Position numbers and translations under genes: made by a program
Part shown: piece by piece, positions 9,748-18,489 of the stretch
How positions within the stretch are numbered: the stretch's first letter is position 1
Layout of the letters: each line of letters starts with the position of its first letter
Assembly: GCA_022592445.1 (NCBI GenBank)
Contig: JABYQR010000520.1
Span: 1-23,670 of the forward strand
Direction: 5' to 3'
DNA length: 23,670 nt
DNA from: Cytidiella melzeri
Lineage: Eukaryota; Basidiomycota; Agaricomycetes; Polyporales; Irpicaceae
Notes under the pieces: model-generated
Seen by the model: only the letters and a program-made list of their open reading frames with translations
Database searches by the model: none
What the model was told of the DNA's origin: nothing

Positions 9748-12105
9748 TAGCGTTAGCAAGGCCGGCAAGCGGCAAGTACAATTCCTGAAGATTGAATGAA
9801 ATATTACTTTTTGCCCAGATTTGTGAGTAAACTTGGTGCTGGTAGCAGCCTGAACATGTAATTTTGTTGGGAATAGCTTCTTCAATGAGTAATGTTTAGT
9901 AAGTTGGTGGTTTGTCTTCACTGGAGCACACAATCATTCATGAAAGAAGAGGGACTGTGCTGTATTGTTTGAAGTGCAACAATGGCTGTGAGCACAGAAT
10001 TAAAACAAGTTTGTGGAGTGGAGCATGGAGTTAAAGATTGTTTGACATGCATCTTCTTCTTAATGGTGTTGAACTATACTAGATAATCTAGATACAATTT
10101 GGTAAACTGCAGGAGCAGGGTTACAAGGGATTATGTTATTGATAGCAAATTGAATAAATCATATAGTGTGAAATAGTCAATTGCACCTGTGACTTTGTTA
10201 CCAAAAAGAACCTCAGTAAACAACTGTGTTCCTTGTAAGGATTTTACCAAGCCATCTGGTCATGAATATTGACTGTGTTACGGGCATTTGCTAATGATGA
10301 CACCTTTGATAGGCAAATTGATCCGGGATAGAGTGACTCTACTACAAATGATAAGTTTGATTCCAGGAAAAGGAGCCATACATGGATGAAGGTAGTCCCC
10401 AATGTTAGCAAGGGGCTTCATCTATCTTGTCATTAATCTGGTGCAGTGTTCACTGCTGGTTCTAGAAAATTACTTGCTTCAAGAATGAAGGGCTGTAGGA
10501 TGTCTCATTAGATCAATTGGTAGAACATGTTACATGTGTCCTGTTGATGTCTGCACTGCCTCACCCCCATTGGAGCTGCCACAGACTATGTTCTGATTGT
10601 AACTCCTGCTTATAGAGCAACTGGTGGCTGTGAAACTGTATGGAAGAATCAAAGGCAGTGCTTTATGCTGATGAAACCACATCTCGTTGATGTCTGAACT
10701 GCTTCAGCCCCATTAGAACTGCCACAGGCTATGTTCTGATTTTAATTCCTCCTTAGAGAGCAACTCATGGCTGTGACACTTTGTGCAACAATTCGATGCA
10801 GTGGTTGCTGCTGATGCAACCATGTCCTGTTGATGTTTGAGCTGCATCACCCCTATTGGAACTGCCACAGATTGTGTTCTGATTGTAACTTCTGCGTAGA
10901 GAGTAGTGGTTGTGAAACCTTGTGAACCAATTGAATGCAGTGCTTGCTGCCAATGCAACCATGCACTGTTGATGTCTGAACTGCCTCACCCCCATTGAAA
11001 CTGCCACAGCTGTAACTCCTCCTTGGAACTCAGTGGTTGTGAAACTTTGTGGACCAATTGAATGCAGTGCTGGCTGCTGAAATCACATCCAGCTGATATC
11101 TGCGCTACCTCACCCCCATCAGAGCTGCTACAGGCTGTGTTCTGATTGTAACTCCTACTTATAGAGCAAATGGTGGTTGTGAAACTGTATGGAAGAATCA
11201 CAGGCAGTGCTTTATGCTGATGCAACCACATCCTGTTGATGTCTGAACTGCTTCAGCCACATTGGAACTGCCACAGGCTATGTTCTGATTTTATTTCCTC
11301 CTCAGAGAGCAACTCATGGTTGTGAAACTTTGTGCAACAATTTGACGCAGTGCTTGCTGCTGATGCAACCATGTCCTGTTGATGTCTGAACTGCCTCACT
11401 CCCATTGGAACTGCCACAGGCTGTGTTCTGATTGCAACTCCTGCTTAGAGAGCAATTAACAGTTGTGAAACTTGTGGAACAATCAGATGCAGCACTCACT
11501 GCTGATGCAACCACAAATTTACATTGTTCAAGAATGTAGGGGTTGAGAATTTGTACTGAGCTTCCAAAGTACTGGTAATTCTTGCTCAGAGGCAACACTA
11601 TGTGTGGCATGTCTTCTTATTGTATTCCTTGTTCAGAAAGCAAGCAATGTCTGTATATTGCTGCACATCAACCTGACCAGAATTTGACATCATTTGCCAG
11701 CAGGAGTTGAGTTTGAATCTGAGTCTGGATGACTTTTTTCAGTAGACTGGCCATAACTTGCTCAATTGCACTTCAATTGACAGGATTTTTGTACCAGGAT
11801 GTTGCCACATGATAGGGCTATCCAATGGTGTATTATATGTACGGATTTGTACCCATATTCAGTTTGTAAAAATCAAAAACTCCATATTGATTGCAAAAGT
11901 GATCTGATGCAAAGTTATAGAGGGCTGATAACAAAGCCAGTGTGATGCTATCAGCTGGATTCATTGTTTTGTTATTGACACTGTTACTGTCTGTATTCTG
12001 CCATCAGATTCCCACACTTTGGGGGACAAAAAGGTCACATCTGAAAAGGCATCAATGTGCTGGAGTACACTGGAACAATTCTTCTTCATTCTTCAGGAAT
12101 TGTAA
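9748..12105 (-). mobile_element. H2: complete non-autonomous Helentron/HINE-like element, 2358 bp
   Basis: Both ends are defined because H2 interrupts LTR-A at an A|T dinucleotide without a longer duplication. Read on the minus strand, it starts TTACAATTCCTGAAG. Near the other end there is an inverted copy of the first 20 bp (12085-12104 against 9777-9796, one mismatch). A 29-bp tail follows, containing a small GC hairpin (GCCG-CTTGC-CGGC) and ending GCTAACGCTA. Terminal repeat at one end, subterminal repeat plus hairpin at the other, internal tandem repeats and no coding capacity are the hallmarks of Helentron-derived HINE/DINE-1 elements. The family is inferred from architecture alone. The exact junction has a 2-bp ambiguity (AT). 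Confidence 0.65.
10546..11514. repeat. Tandem array of the 143-bp unit in H2 (about seven units)
   Basis: Equivalent points fall at 10555, 10698, 10841, 10980, 11104, 11247 and 11390. Spacing is 143, 143, 139, 124, 143 and 143. Unit sequence matches the array at 8924-9598, but the number of units differs, so the array expanded or contracted after the two H copies separated. The open frames across the array reflect repeat periodicity rather than genes. Confidence 0.9.
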
Positions 12106-13822
12106 TTGGGTACTACTAGCTATGTAGTACAGGAGGGGGTTGCTTACCTAGCCCAGTAAAGACCAAGAGGTCGAGATGGGGGGCTAGGAGCGTACATGCA
12201 GCTGTATATATAGACTTCAGGGACCTGCGCACAGACCATGTTAAGGGCAGGCTTTGCAAGAAGCCGTGTGAACGAAGAACAATAGAACTACCTAAAGGAG
12301 AACAATAGCTATTGTCTAGACCTTGCCAAGAACTCTACTCGTGAGAGAATCTATCTAAAAGGAGACCAACTATTGTATTCCACTCCCACACCTGTGAGAA
12401 CATCCTTCCATAAAGAGAACAATAGGGAAAGAACAAAAGGAGTCCATGTGAACAGTATCTATGACATCAAACCCTAGCTATGGGCTGAGCTATGTGGTTG
12501 TAGCCATGTGGTCTTACTTAAGCCGAGTCACATGCCAGTGTGATGTAGTAGCAAGTAACATGACCATGTAGAGCGTCTAAGCCACGTGATACGGGCACTT
12601 AATAGACGTGCAAGGGGTTTGTGCCCACGACACTCCTGATGCAGCCACAAATTTACGTATTCAAAGAATGTGGGGGTTCAGAATTTGTAGCTAGCTTCCA
12701 AAGTACTGGTAATTCTTGCTTAGAGCCAATACTATTTGTGGCATGTCTACTAATTGTATTTCTTGTTCAGAGAGCAAGCAATGTCTGTTGATTGCTGCAC
12801 ATTTATATGACTGGAATTTGACATCATTTGCTAGCAGGAGTGGAGTTTCAATCTGAGTCTGGATGACTTTTTTCAGTAGACTGGCTGTAACTTGCTCAAT
12901 TCCACCTCAATTGACAGGATGTTTGTACAAGGATGTTGCTACAAGATAGGGCTGTCCAATGGTATATTATAAGTACAAATTTGCTCCCATATGCAGTCTG
13001 GTAAAATTAAAAAACGCATTTTGATTGCAAAAGTGATCTGATACAAAGTATATAAGGGCTGATAACAAGGCCAGTGTGATGCCATCAGCTTTATTCATTG
13101 TTTTGTTATTGAGGCTGTTACTGTCTGTATTCTGCCATCAAATTCCCACACTTTGGGGGACAAAAAGGTCACATCTGAAAAGGCATCAATGTGCTGGAGC
13201 ACACTGGAACAATTCTTCCTCATTCTTCAGGAATTGTAATACCCCGCTGATACGCCCAGAAAACGGCTAGGCGCGGAGACATGGCAGCAGCCCGCCATTT
13301 GCGCGGCCCGCGTCTTCCTGAGTGGCAAATCCCTTCACTTTTCCAGCGTTGCGGGCACGAGAAGTTCACCGAGGTCACAAGGAGTTCGCCGAGGATCCGA
13401 GGACTTGGCAAGGAGCAGCAACGCGCCAGAAACATCTGAGGCTGAGGACTCGCACCAAACTCTAACTCGCAGACACGCCCCTTTTGCGTCGGAGCATGGG
13501 CTGGCCAGCCACCAAGTGTTTTGGACGCGGGTCGGACTAACGATAGAAGAAAATTGACTCGCGAACCCCGTTTCAGGAAGACTCCTATCATGCCACACTG
13601 TGTGACTCTTGGACGGCGCCTCATCACCTGCTTGCGAGGTTTAGCGCCCCTTCAGCGCAAGGATGCGTGCCGCTCCTCTGCGTCGACCAACGCTGTGTCC
13701 TGCCGGGCGTCGACTCGCTGGACATTTTGCCTCCGTGAACGGAAGTACTCTGCCACCACGTTTCCTTGCTCTCGCGTTTGGGTTTAGGACAAAGAAGGAA
13801 AGGTTTAGGAGAGGGTCTTTAG

Positions 13823-13834
13823 GGTATATAAAAG
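13823..13834 (+). promoter_or_regulatory. TATA box upstream of the CxxC ORF
   Basis: GGTATATAAAAG is a near-consensus TATA element about 150 bp upstream of the ATG at 13977. It sits in the pattern expected for an LTR U3/R boundary or a gene promoter. Confidence 0.5.
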
Positions 13835-13976
13835 GTGTTGCCTGTACTGCGTAGAAAATCAATCAATCCCCACCCCAGTTCTCAGAGTTCATTTTACGCT
13901 TTGCGCTCGCGTTGAGGGAGTCTCTTCGCACCAATAGCTGTAGTCTCTCCTGCGTTGTCTCATTGCGTCTTTCTCC

Positions 13977-14507
13977 ATGTTTATGTCTGCTGCGCCTACC
14001 ATCGACAACCCGCCTCGTGTTTGCCGTTATTGTCCCACAGTTCCCCACTTACCAGACGGTCGCTGCCCATACCACCCGCGCCGCAAGGTTCTCCGTCGCT
14101 ACCCCATCATCCCTGCGCCTACGCCGCCGCCCGAACCCTCAGTAGCGCCTACGGTCTCCCCTGAGAGATCCACTCCTAAATCACCCTCGCCAGCGTCGTC
14201 TGTTGCCCCCGTTGCGGACTCGCTTGACAACTGCTCCTATTGCAACACTCAGAGCAACCACCCCATTCCCCTGCGCTCAGGACCCTTCGTCCCGCTCGAC
14301 TGCAACCGCCTGCACAAGCCGCATCCAGATTGTTGGCTGTCACCGGACTCTGAAGGCGAGGACCACGAGTGCAAACTAGTACAGTTCAATCTCACAAGCT
14401 CTACCAACGTTGTCGTTGGCCACGCATTTGCTTGCAATACACATTGCCGCTCGGGAGGTGTTGTTCTACACTATCGCCCCCGTGCGCAGTCTATCGAGTC
14501 AAATTGA
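13977..14507 (+). CDS. Hypothetical protein with CxxC motifs, 176 aa
   Basis: This ORF is not recognised. It runs from the first ATG after the TATA box to TGA. Near residue 15 it has C-R-Y-C, followed after ten residues by C-P-Y-H, giving a C-x2-C-x10-C-x2-H arrangement that could bind zinc. A proline/serine-rich middle follows (P-A-P-T-P-P-P-E-P, then S-P-S-P-A-S-S). A second C-S-Y-C pair lies near residue 85 with later Cys/His (D-C-N-R-L-H, H-P-D-C). No membrane segment or signal peptide is evident. A small nucleic-acid-binding protein of the enclosing element is possible but not shown. Codons look G+C-biased, like the surrounding segment. Confidence 0.4.
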   Translation: MFMSAAPTIDNPPRVCRYCPTVPHLPDGRCPYHPRRKVLRRYPIIPAPTPPPEPSVAPTVSPERSTPKSPSPASSVAPVADSLDNCSYCNTQSNHPIPLRSGPFVPLDCNRLHKPHPDCWLSPDSEGEDHECKLVQFNLTSSTNVVVGHAFACNTHCRSGGVVLHYRPRAQSIESN

Positions 14508-15136
14508 CTGCGGCCTTATATAGCCTTACGCTGCGTCTCGAGTTCGAATAGTTCATCTTTCCTTTGCGGTTCCTTTTGGTTTTGTTGCACTGCGTTTACT
14601 TATTACCTGCGTTATTTTACTGCGTTATTGCGTCTGCGTTTCACCTTCACTGCGTCGAGTTTACTGCGTTCACTTTCACTGCGCCCGCGTTTTACAGCGA
14701 CTACTTTCATCTTCATCAGCAACCACATTTTGTGTTCAAGATTCGTACTGCGCCTGCTTCTACCATCTGCGTCTTTCTGTGCGCCGCTTTTACTACAAGT
14801 CGCAACATCTCACACGTGTTCCCTTTGAGCCGCGCTAAAACTCTTTTGCTTTCACCGCGCCGACTATTCCTTTTGCCCGCGATACGCGTGGTAGTTTGCC
14901 CGTTTAGCTCCATTCACATAAAACCTATATCACAGTCCTTGTCGCTCTTTACAGCACAGGTAAAACTAGGACTCTAAGACCACCTCGCACACTTTCACAC
15001 TTCCGCGCTCCCACGCCCTTACACTTCTATTGCCACTTCGTGGTTGGTTGTGTTGTCTTTAGGGTTGTACTTAGTTTGGAGCGTGACTTAGTGTCTCACC
15101 GCATCTAAGCGTTGTTTCACCGGGTCGAAGCACTGC
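14508..15136. repeat. Pyrimidine-rich tract with repeated CTGCGTT motifs
   Basis: No gene is supported. CTGCG followed by TT, TC or CC recurs many times between about 14550 and 14770. The tract is dominated by T and C on this strand. Open frames here are low-complexity (Phe/Leu/Cys-rich), a consequence of the composition. Confidence 0.6.
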
Positions 15137-15146
15137 AATTGTGTCA

Positions 15147-15600
15147 CTTGGACACCAGCTGCCATAAGCGTGCAGCTGACCTTGAACCTGAGTCTGAGCA
15201 CTGTTTTTCAGTAAACTGGCCATCACTCACTCAGTTTTGCTTCAAACTACAGAATTATGAAACCAAAATTATTGCAGAACACTAGCATTAGCAGGGCTGG
15301 CAAGCGGCAAGTACAATTCCTGAAGACTTATACATTCCTCACAATATCATAGATATGGATAAATTAAGAAGTAAATCTCACACAGGTATCTTAAGCATCA
15401 CAACATGTATACATTGTAACAGTACTGGTCTAATCATGTTTTGCTGTTGCCAACATGTTGCAGTTTACACCAATCATGTTTCTGTCATATTCAGTATGTC
15501 TACCTGTACTTATACCATTGCAGAACCATAATTCCCCGATATCACTTACTATACAAGAGGTATAGTGATTATTTCCATAGTAAATGATGCCAGCAGTTTG
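15147..15600 (-). repeat. Fragment of H-family sequence with an H-type terminus at 15283
   Basis: 15147-15260 resembles the inner part of the H element near 11690-11790 (shared TGAGTCTG and TTTTTCAGTA-ACTGGCCAT). At 15283 a copy of the H2 hairpin terminus begins: TAGC-TTAGCA, then GGCAAGCGGCAAGTACAATT. It runs through the 20-bp repeat and then departs from H2. The opposite terminus was not found. 15335-15600 is AT-rich with nothing recognisable except an imperfect hairpin near 15540-15570. Confidence 0.55.
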
Positions 15601-16355
15601 TGTCATGGATGGCCTGACTAGCCCTTAATTTTCGCAATTTACCTCTTGTTTTTATCTGTAAAACTCCGGGCTGCAACCCAGTTGCAACCTTCTTTGCACA
15701 AACTCCTCTGCACGTCTATCAAGCGCCCATATCACGTGGCTTAGACACTCCACACGGTCACATTACTTGCTACTACGTCACACTGGCATGTGACTCAGCT
15801 TAAGTAAGACCACATGGCTACAACCACATGGCTCAGCCCATAGCTAGGGTTTGATGTCATAGATGACGTCCACATGGACTCCTTTTGTTCTTTCCCTATT
15901 GTTCTCTTTATGGAAGGATGTTCTCACAGGTGTGGGAATGGAATACAATAGTTGGTCTCCTTTTAGATAGATTCTCTCACGAGTAGAGTTCTTGGCAAGG
16001 TCTAGACAATAGCTATTGTTCTCCTTTAGGTAGGTCTTTTGTTCTTTGTTCACACAGCTTCTTGCAAAGCCTGCCCTCAACATGGTCTGTGCGCAGGTCC
16101 CTGAGGTCTATATAAGATGCTGCATGTACGCTCCTAGCCCCCATCTTGACCTCTTGGTCTTTACTGGGCTAGGTAAGCAACTCCCTCTTGTACTACATAG
16201 CTGGTAGTAACAATACTAACTTGGTCTTTACTGGGCTAGACATCTGCATAAGGTTTATAGCTGGTGAGAGTATTGAGCTTCACGCCTACCACCACCACTT
16301 CGTCGTCATCCACTTCGTGTCCCTGTTTGTCACGTCGAGCCTTGTCTCCGTGTCA
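15601..16355 (+). mobile_element. Solo LTR-A, complete (755 bp), with target-site duplication
   Basis: Begins TGTCATGG and ends CCGTGTCA (TG...CA termini). It is flanked by a perfect 5-bp duplication, GTTTG, at 15596-15600 and 16356-16360, the usual size for LTR retrotransposons. A TATATAAG promoter box lies at 16109-16116. Several ATTGTTCT motifs lie upstream of it. A 19-bp direct repeat (TTGGTCTTTACTGGGCTAG) occurs at 16154 and 16221. No internal region follows, so it arose by LTR-LTR recombination. It is the best reference copy for the family in this window. Confidence 0.9.
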
Positions 16356-16393
16356 GTTTGTAATTATATCCTCTAACATTCATAACATGTTGA

Positions 16394-17097
16394 AACCTTG
16401 AACAGCTAGGTACTCCAAGTGAAGTCAAAAGTAACTTGCAGCATGTAGACCATTTATTTGTGGATGAGATATCAATGATTGATTGTTTAAATTTGGACAA
16501 TATTAGCTGTAAAATGTGTATGGCCTTGGGCAATGAGAGTGAACCCTTTGGAGGGAAACATGTCATCTTTGCAGGAGACTTTGCACAGCTTCCCCCAGTA
16601 TCAACAGGAAACACCCTCTATTCAAGTACAGGTCAGTCTATTATCCACACAAAACAGTCCCATGAAGACCAGCAAGCTGCTTTAAGTAAAGCAATATGGC
16701 ATCAGTTTACCACTACCGTCACCTTACACAGCAACATGAGACAAAATTCACAGACAGATGAAGATGCATAATTCTGCACTTTGCTAGAAAACTTAGGATA
16801 CAAGTCTTGTACCAAAGAAGATATTACTTTTCTGAAAACTAGAATAGCTGGTATTTCAAAAAGTCGACCAAAGTGGTCAATTACTGTGTTCCACAATGTG
16901 TAGACTATAACATCTTACAATGCAAGTAGAGATAAATTCAATGACAGAGGAGCAGAGCAATTCTTGCAAGAGGCCCATCAACCTCTGAATTATTTTTTAC
17001 TCTGTGGATTGTTATAGGTCCAACAATGATGAGACAAAGATTTCTGAAAAGATCTGTAAAACAGAAGCAGATCTATCACCAAATACTGACTGCCTTC
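16394..17097 (+). pseudogene. Helitron PIF1-like helicase fragment
   Basis: A DNA helicase domain of the type encoded by Helitron transposons, broken. The frame from 16394 shows H-L-F-V-D-E-I-S-M (Walker B) and then G-K-H-V-I-F-A-G-D-F-A-Q-L-P-P-V (PIF1 motif III). L-H-S-N-M-R-Q follows before a TAA at 16769. In-frame homologous sequence resumes (L-L-E-N-L-G-Y-K-S, then T-S-Y-N-A-S-R-D-K-F-N-D), with a second stop at ~16900 and a frameshift in a T-run near 16993. It stays protein-like up to 17097, where LTR-A begins. The Walker A region, the Rep domain and the C-terminal helicase motifs are missing. Confidence 0.88.
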
Positions 17098-17781
17098 TGT
17101 CGTGGATGGCCCGACTAGCCCTTATTTTTTGCATTTTACCTCTAGTTTTTAGCTTGAAACCAGCTTGAAACCTGGTTGCAACCTAGCTTGCAACCCTCTC
17201 TGCACAAACCCCTTGCACGTCTATCAAGCGCCTGTATCACATGGCTTAGACACTCTACATGGTTACGTTACTTGCTGCTACGTCACACAGGCATGTGACT
17301 CAGCTTATGTAAGACCACATGGCTCAGCCCATAGCTAGGGTTTGACGTCATAGATACCACTCATATGGACTCCTATTGTTCTTTCGCTATTGTTCTCTTT
17401 ATGGAAGAATGTTCTCACAGGTGTGGGAATGGAATACAATAGTTGGTCTCCTTTTCGATAGATTCTCCCACAAGTAGAGGTCTTGGCAGTGTCCAGACAA
17501 TAGCTATTGTTCTCCTTTAGGTAGTTCTATTGTTCTTTGTTCACACGGCTTCTTGCAAAGCCTGCCCTTAACGTGGTCTGTGTGCAGGTCCCTGAAGTCT
17601 ATATAAGATGCTGCATGTACACTCCTAGCCCCCCATCTCAATCTCTTGGTCTTTACTGGGCTAGCAACTTGCCTAAAGTCTGATAGCTGGTGAGAGCACT
17701 GTGTTTCACGCCTGCCACCACCTCTTCCTTGTCATCCACATTGTGTCCCTGTTTTTCATGTCAAGCCCTGTCTCTGTATCA
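17098..17781 (+). mobile_element. LTR-A copy with a 67-bp internal deletion
   Basis: Begins TGTCGTGG right after the helicase remnant and ends CTGTATCA (684 bp). TATATAAG is at 17600-17607. Only one copy of the 19-bp TTGGTCTTTACTGGGCTAG repeat is present (17646). The sequence between the two copies seen in other LTRs is gone, as expected for recombination between direct repeats. The flanking 5-mers, CCTTC and GAGTG, do not match, so there is no intact target duplication. Either one flank was deleted or this is the left LTR of a degraded longer element. Confidence 0.85.
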
Positions 17782-18480
17782 GAGTGGATGTGGGGTGGAA
17801 GTGGAAAGGGATCTCCAATGAGGTCAAAGTCGATGATAAGCAGGCAAGCAGGTACAGAGGCCAGATACTAGCAGTGCAAATGACAGAGTAATTAGGGTAT
17901 AATACTAAGTTACATGCAGTAACTCACCTAGCAGTGCAAATGACAGAGAGTTCAAGATGCAGAGCTAGGAAGAGTAAGGTCTACTATATATACTGTGTCC
18001 GGATGGTCTGTGCGCAATTTCCCACACTAGGGACTGGAGTAACTGTGGGGCTGGAGTAACAATAGAACAATAAAGGACCAGGGTAACAATCAGGGACCAG
18101 GGTATGTAGAACAATAGAACTAGAACAATAGAACAGGAACAATAGAACAATAGAAACTGGGGGAATCCCTGGGGAATCCCTAACAATAGACAGAAGACAA
18201 TAGATGGAAGACAATAGGACAATAAGAACTGGGGAAATCCCCAACAATAGAAGGGAAACAATAGAACAATAGCCTAGGTTGATCTGGAACCACTCCAGAT
18301 TGAGTCTAGGGTTTGGGTCTGGACTATTGGTAAATAAGGCAGGATATCACGTGACCCAGGTTTGGGTTAGGTCCGGTAAAAGTCCTAGCCGGAGAATAAG
18401 CACTCTACATAGGCACCTGATCCTGTAAACTGGTGACTGTGATGGAAAAATCCGGTCTCTGTTGGACTATCCATGTCACC
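17782..18480 (-). repeat. LTR-like non-coding region rich in AACAATAG
   Basis: No gene is present. AGCAGTGCAAATGACAGAG is repeated directly (about 17871 and 17933). A TATATATA box lies at 17990-17997. More than a dozen ACAATAG units lie between 18049 and 18272. LTR-A carries the complement, CTATTGTTCT, in the same relative position to its TATA box, and both share GGTCTGTGCGCA. The likely reading is a diverged relative of LTR-A lying in reverse orientation. Its termini were not identified. Confidence 0.45.
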
Positions 18481-18489
18481 CATATTTTA

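Larger units (their letters stand above)
9604..12632 (-). mobile_element. Solo LTR-A inserted in H1 and itself split by H2
   Basis: The LTR occupies 9604-9747 and 12106-12632 in reverse orientation. The two pieces rejoin to give continuous LTR-A sequence across GTTAGTATTGGGTAC. The outer ends are TGACACGG (complement of the CCGTGTCA 3' end) and CCACGACA (complement of the TGTCGTGG 5' start). Both are flanked by the same 5 bp, CTCCT (9599-9603 and 12633-12637), a perfect target-site duplication. Relative to the full LTR, this copy lacks roughly 90 bp just inside its 5' end, giving ~671 bp. It contains the family's TATATA promoter block near 12206-12213. No internal coding region remains, so it is a solo LTR. 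Confidence 0.85.
8310..13240 (-). mobile_element. H1: outer copy of the H repeat (Helentron/HINE-like), split by a nested insertion
   Basis: H1 comprises 8310-9603 and 12633-13240. The first part aligns along its length with 9920-11500 of H2 (shared motif GAGCACACAATCATT at both starts). The second aligns with 11501-12105, ending in the same CTTCAGGAATTGTAAT. The two halves rejoin at the duplicated CTCCT. H1's left terminus, present in H2 at 9748-9920, is missing, so H1 is truncated where it meets the hAT remnant near 8310. It carries a 143-bp tandem array and no recognisable protein. CpG is scarce by eye, as expected for old methylated repeats. Orientation is taken from H2. Confidence 0.65.
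13238..15136 (+). mobile_element. CpG-rich 1.9-kb segment, possibly a long LTR or unclassified element
   Basis: Composition changes sharply from the CpG-poor H1 end (13240) to CpG-rich DNA, then back to CpG-poor sequence after about 15136. The 6-mer AATTGT occurs at both edges (13232-13237 and 15137-15142) and could be a target duplication. The left end could also be read as an LTR start, TGTAATACCCCG. Inside are a TATATAAAAGG box (13826), a leader, a 176-codon ORF (13977-14507), a second TATATA motif (~14517) and a long pyrimidine-rich tract with many CTGCG repeats (14560-15000). Alternatives are an LTR with an embedded ORF or ordinary host DNA between two repeats. Confidence 0.4.

Noticed and set aside
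8924..11514. CRISPR-like regularly spaced repeats
   Set aside because: The whole 143-bp unit is repeated with no unique spacers, and the genome is eukaryotic.
10713..11610. Series of ~80-codon minus-strand open frames
   Set aside because: They repeat with the 143-bp array and arise from its periodicity rather than from a protein gene.
14564..14977. 137-codon Phe/Leu/Cys-rich plus-strand open frame
   Set aside because: It is produced by the pyrimidine-rich CTGCG-repeat tract and has no start context or motif.
15844..16083. Minus-strand open frame recurring at 21318-21545 and partly at 12240-12480
   Set aside because: It recurs only because it lies inside each LTR-A copy. Copies differ by stops, and it sits in the LTR promoter region.
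17965..18261. Hydrophobic minus-strand open frames resembling membrane proteins
   Set aside because: They are translations of the AACAATAG/CTATTGTT simple repeats.
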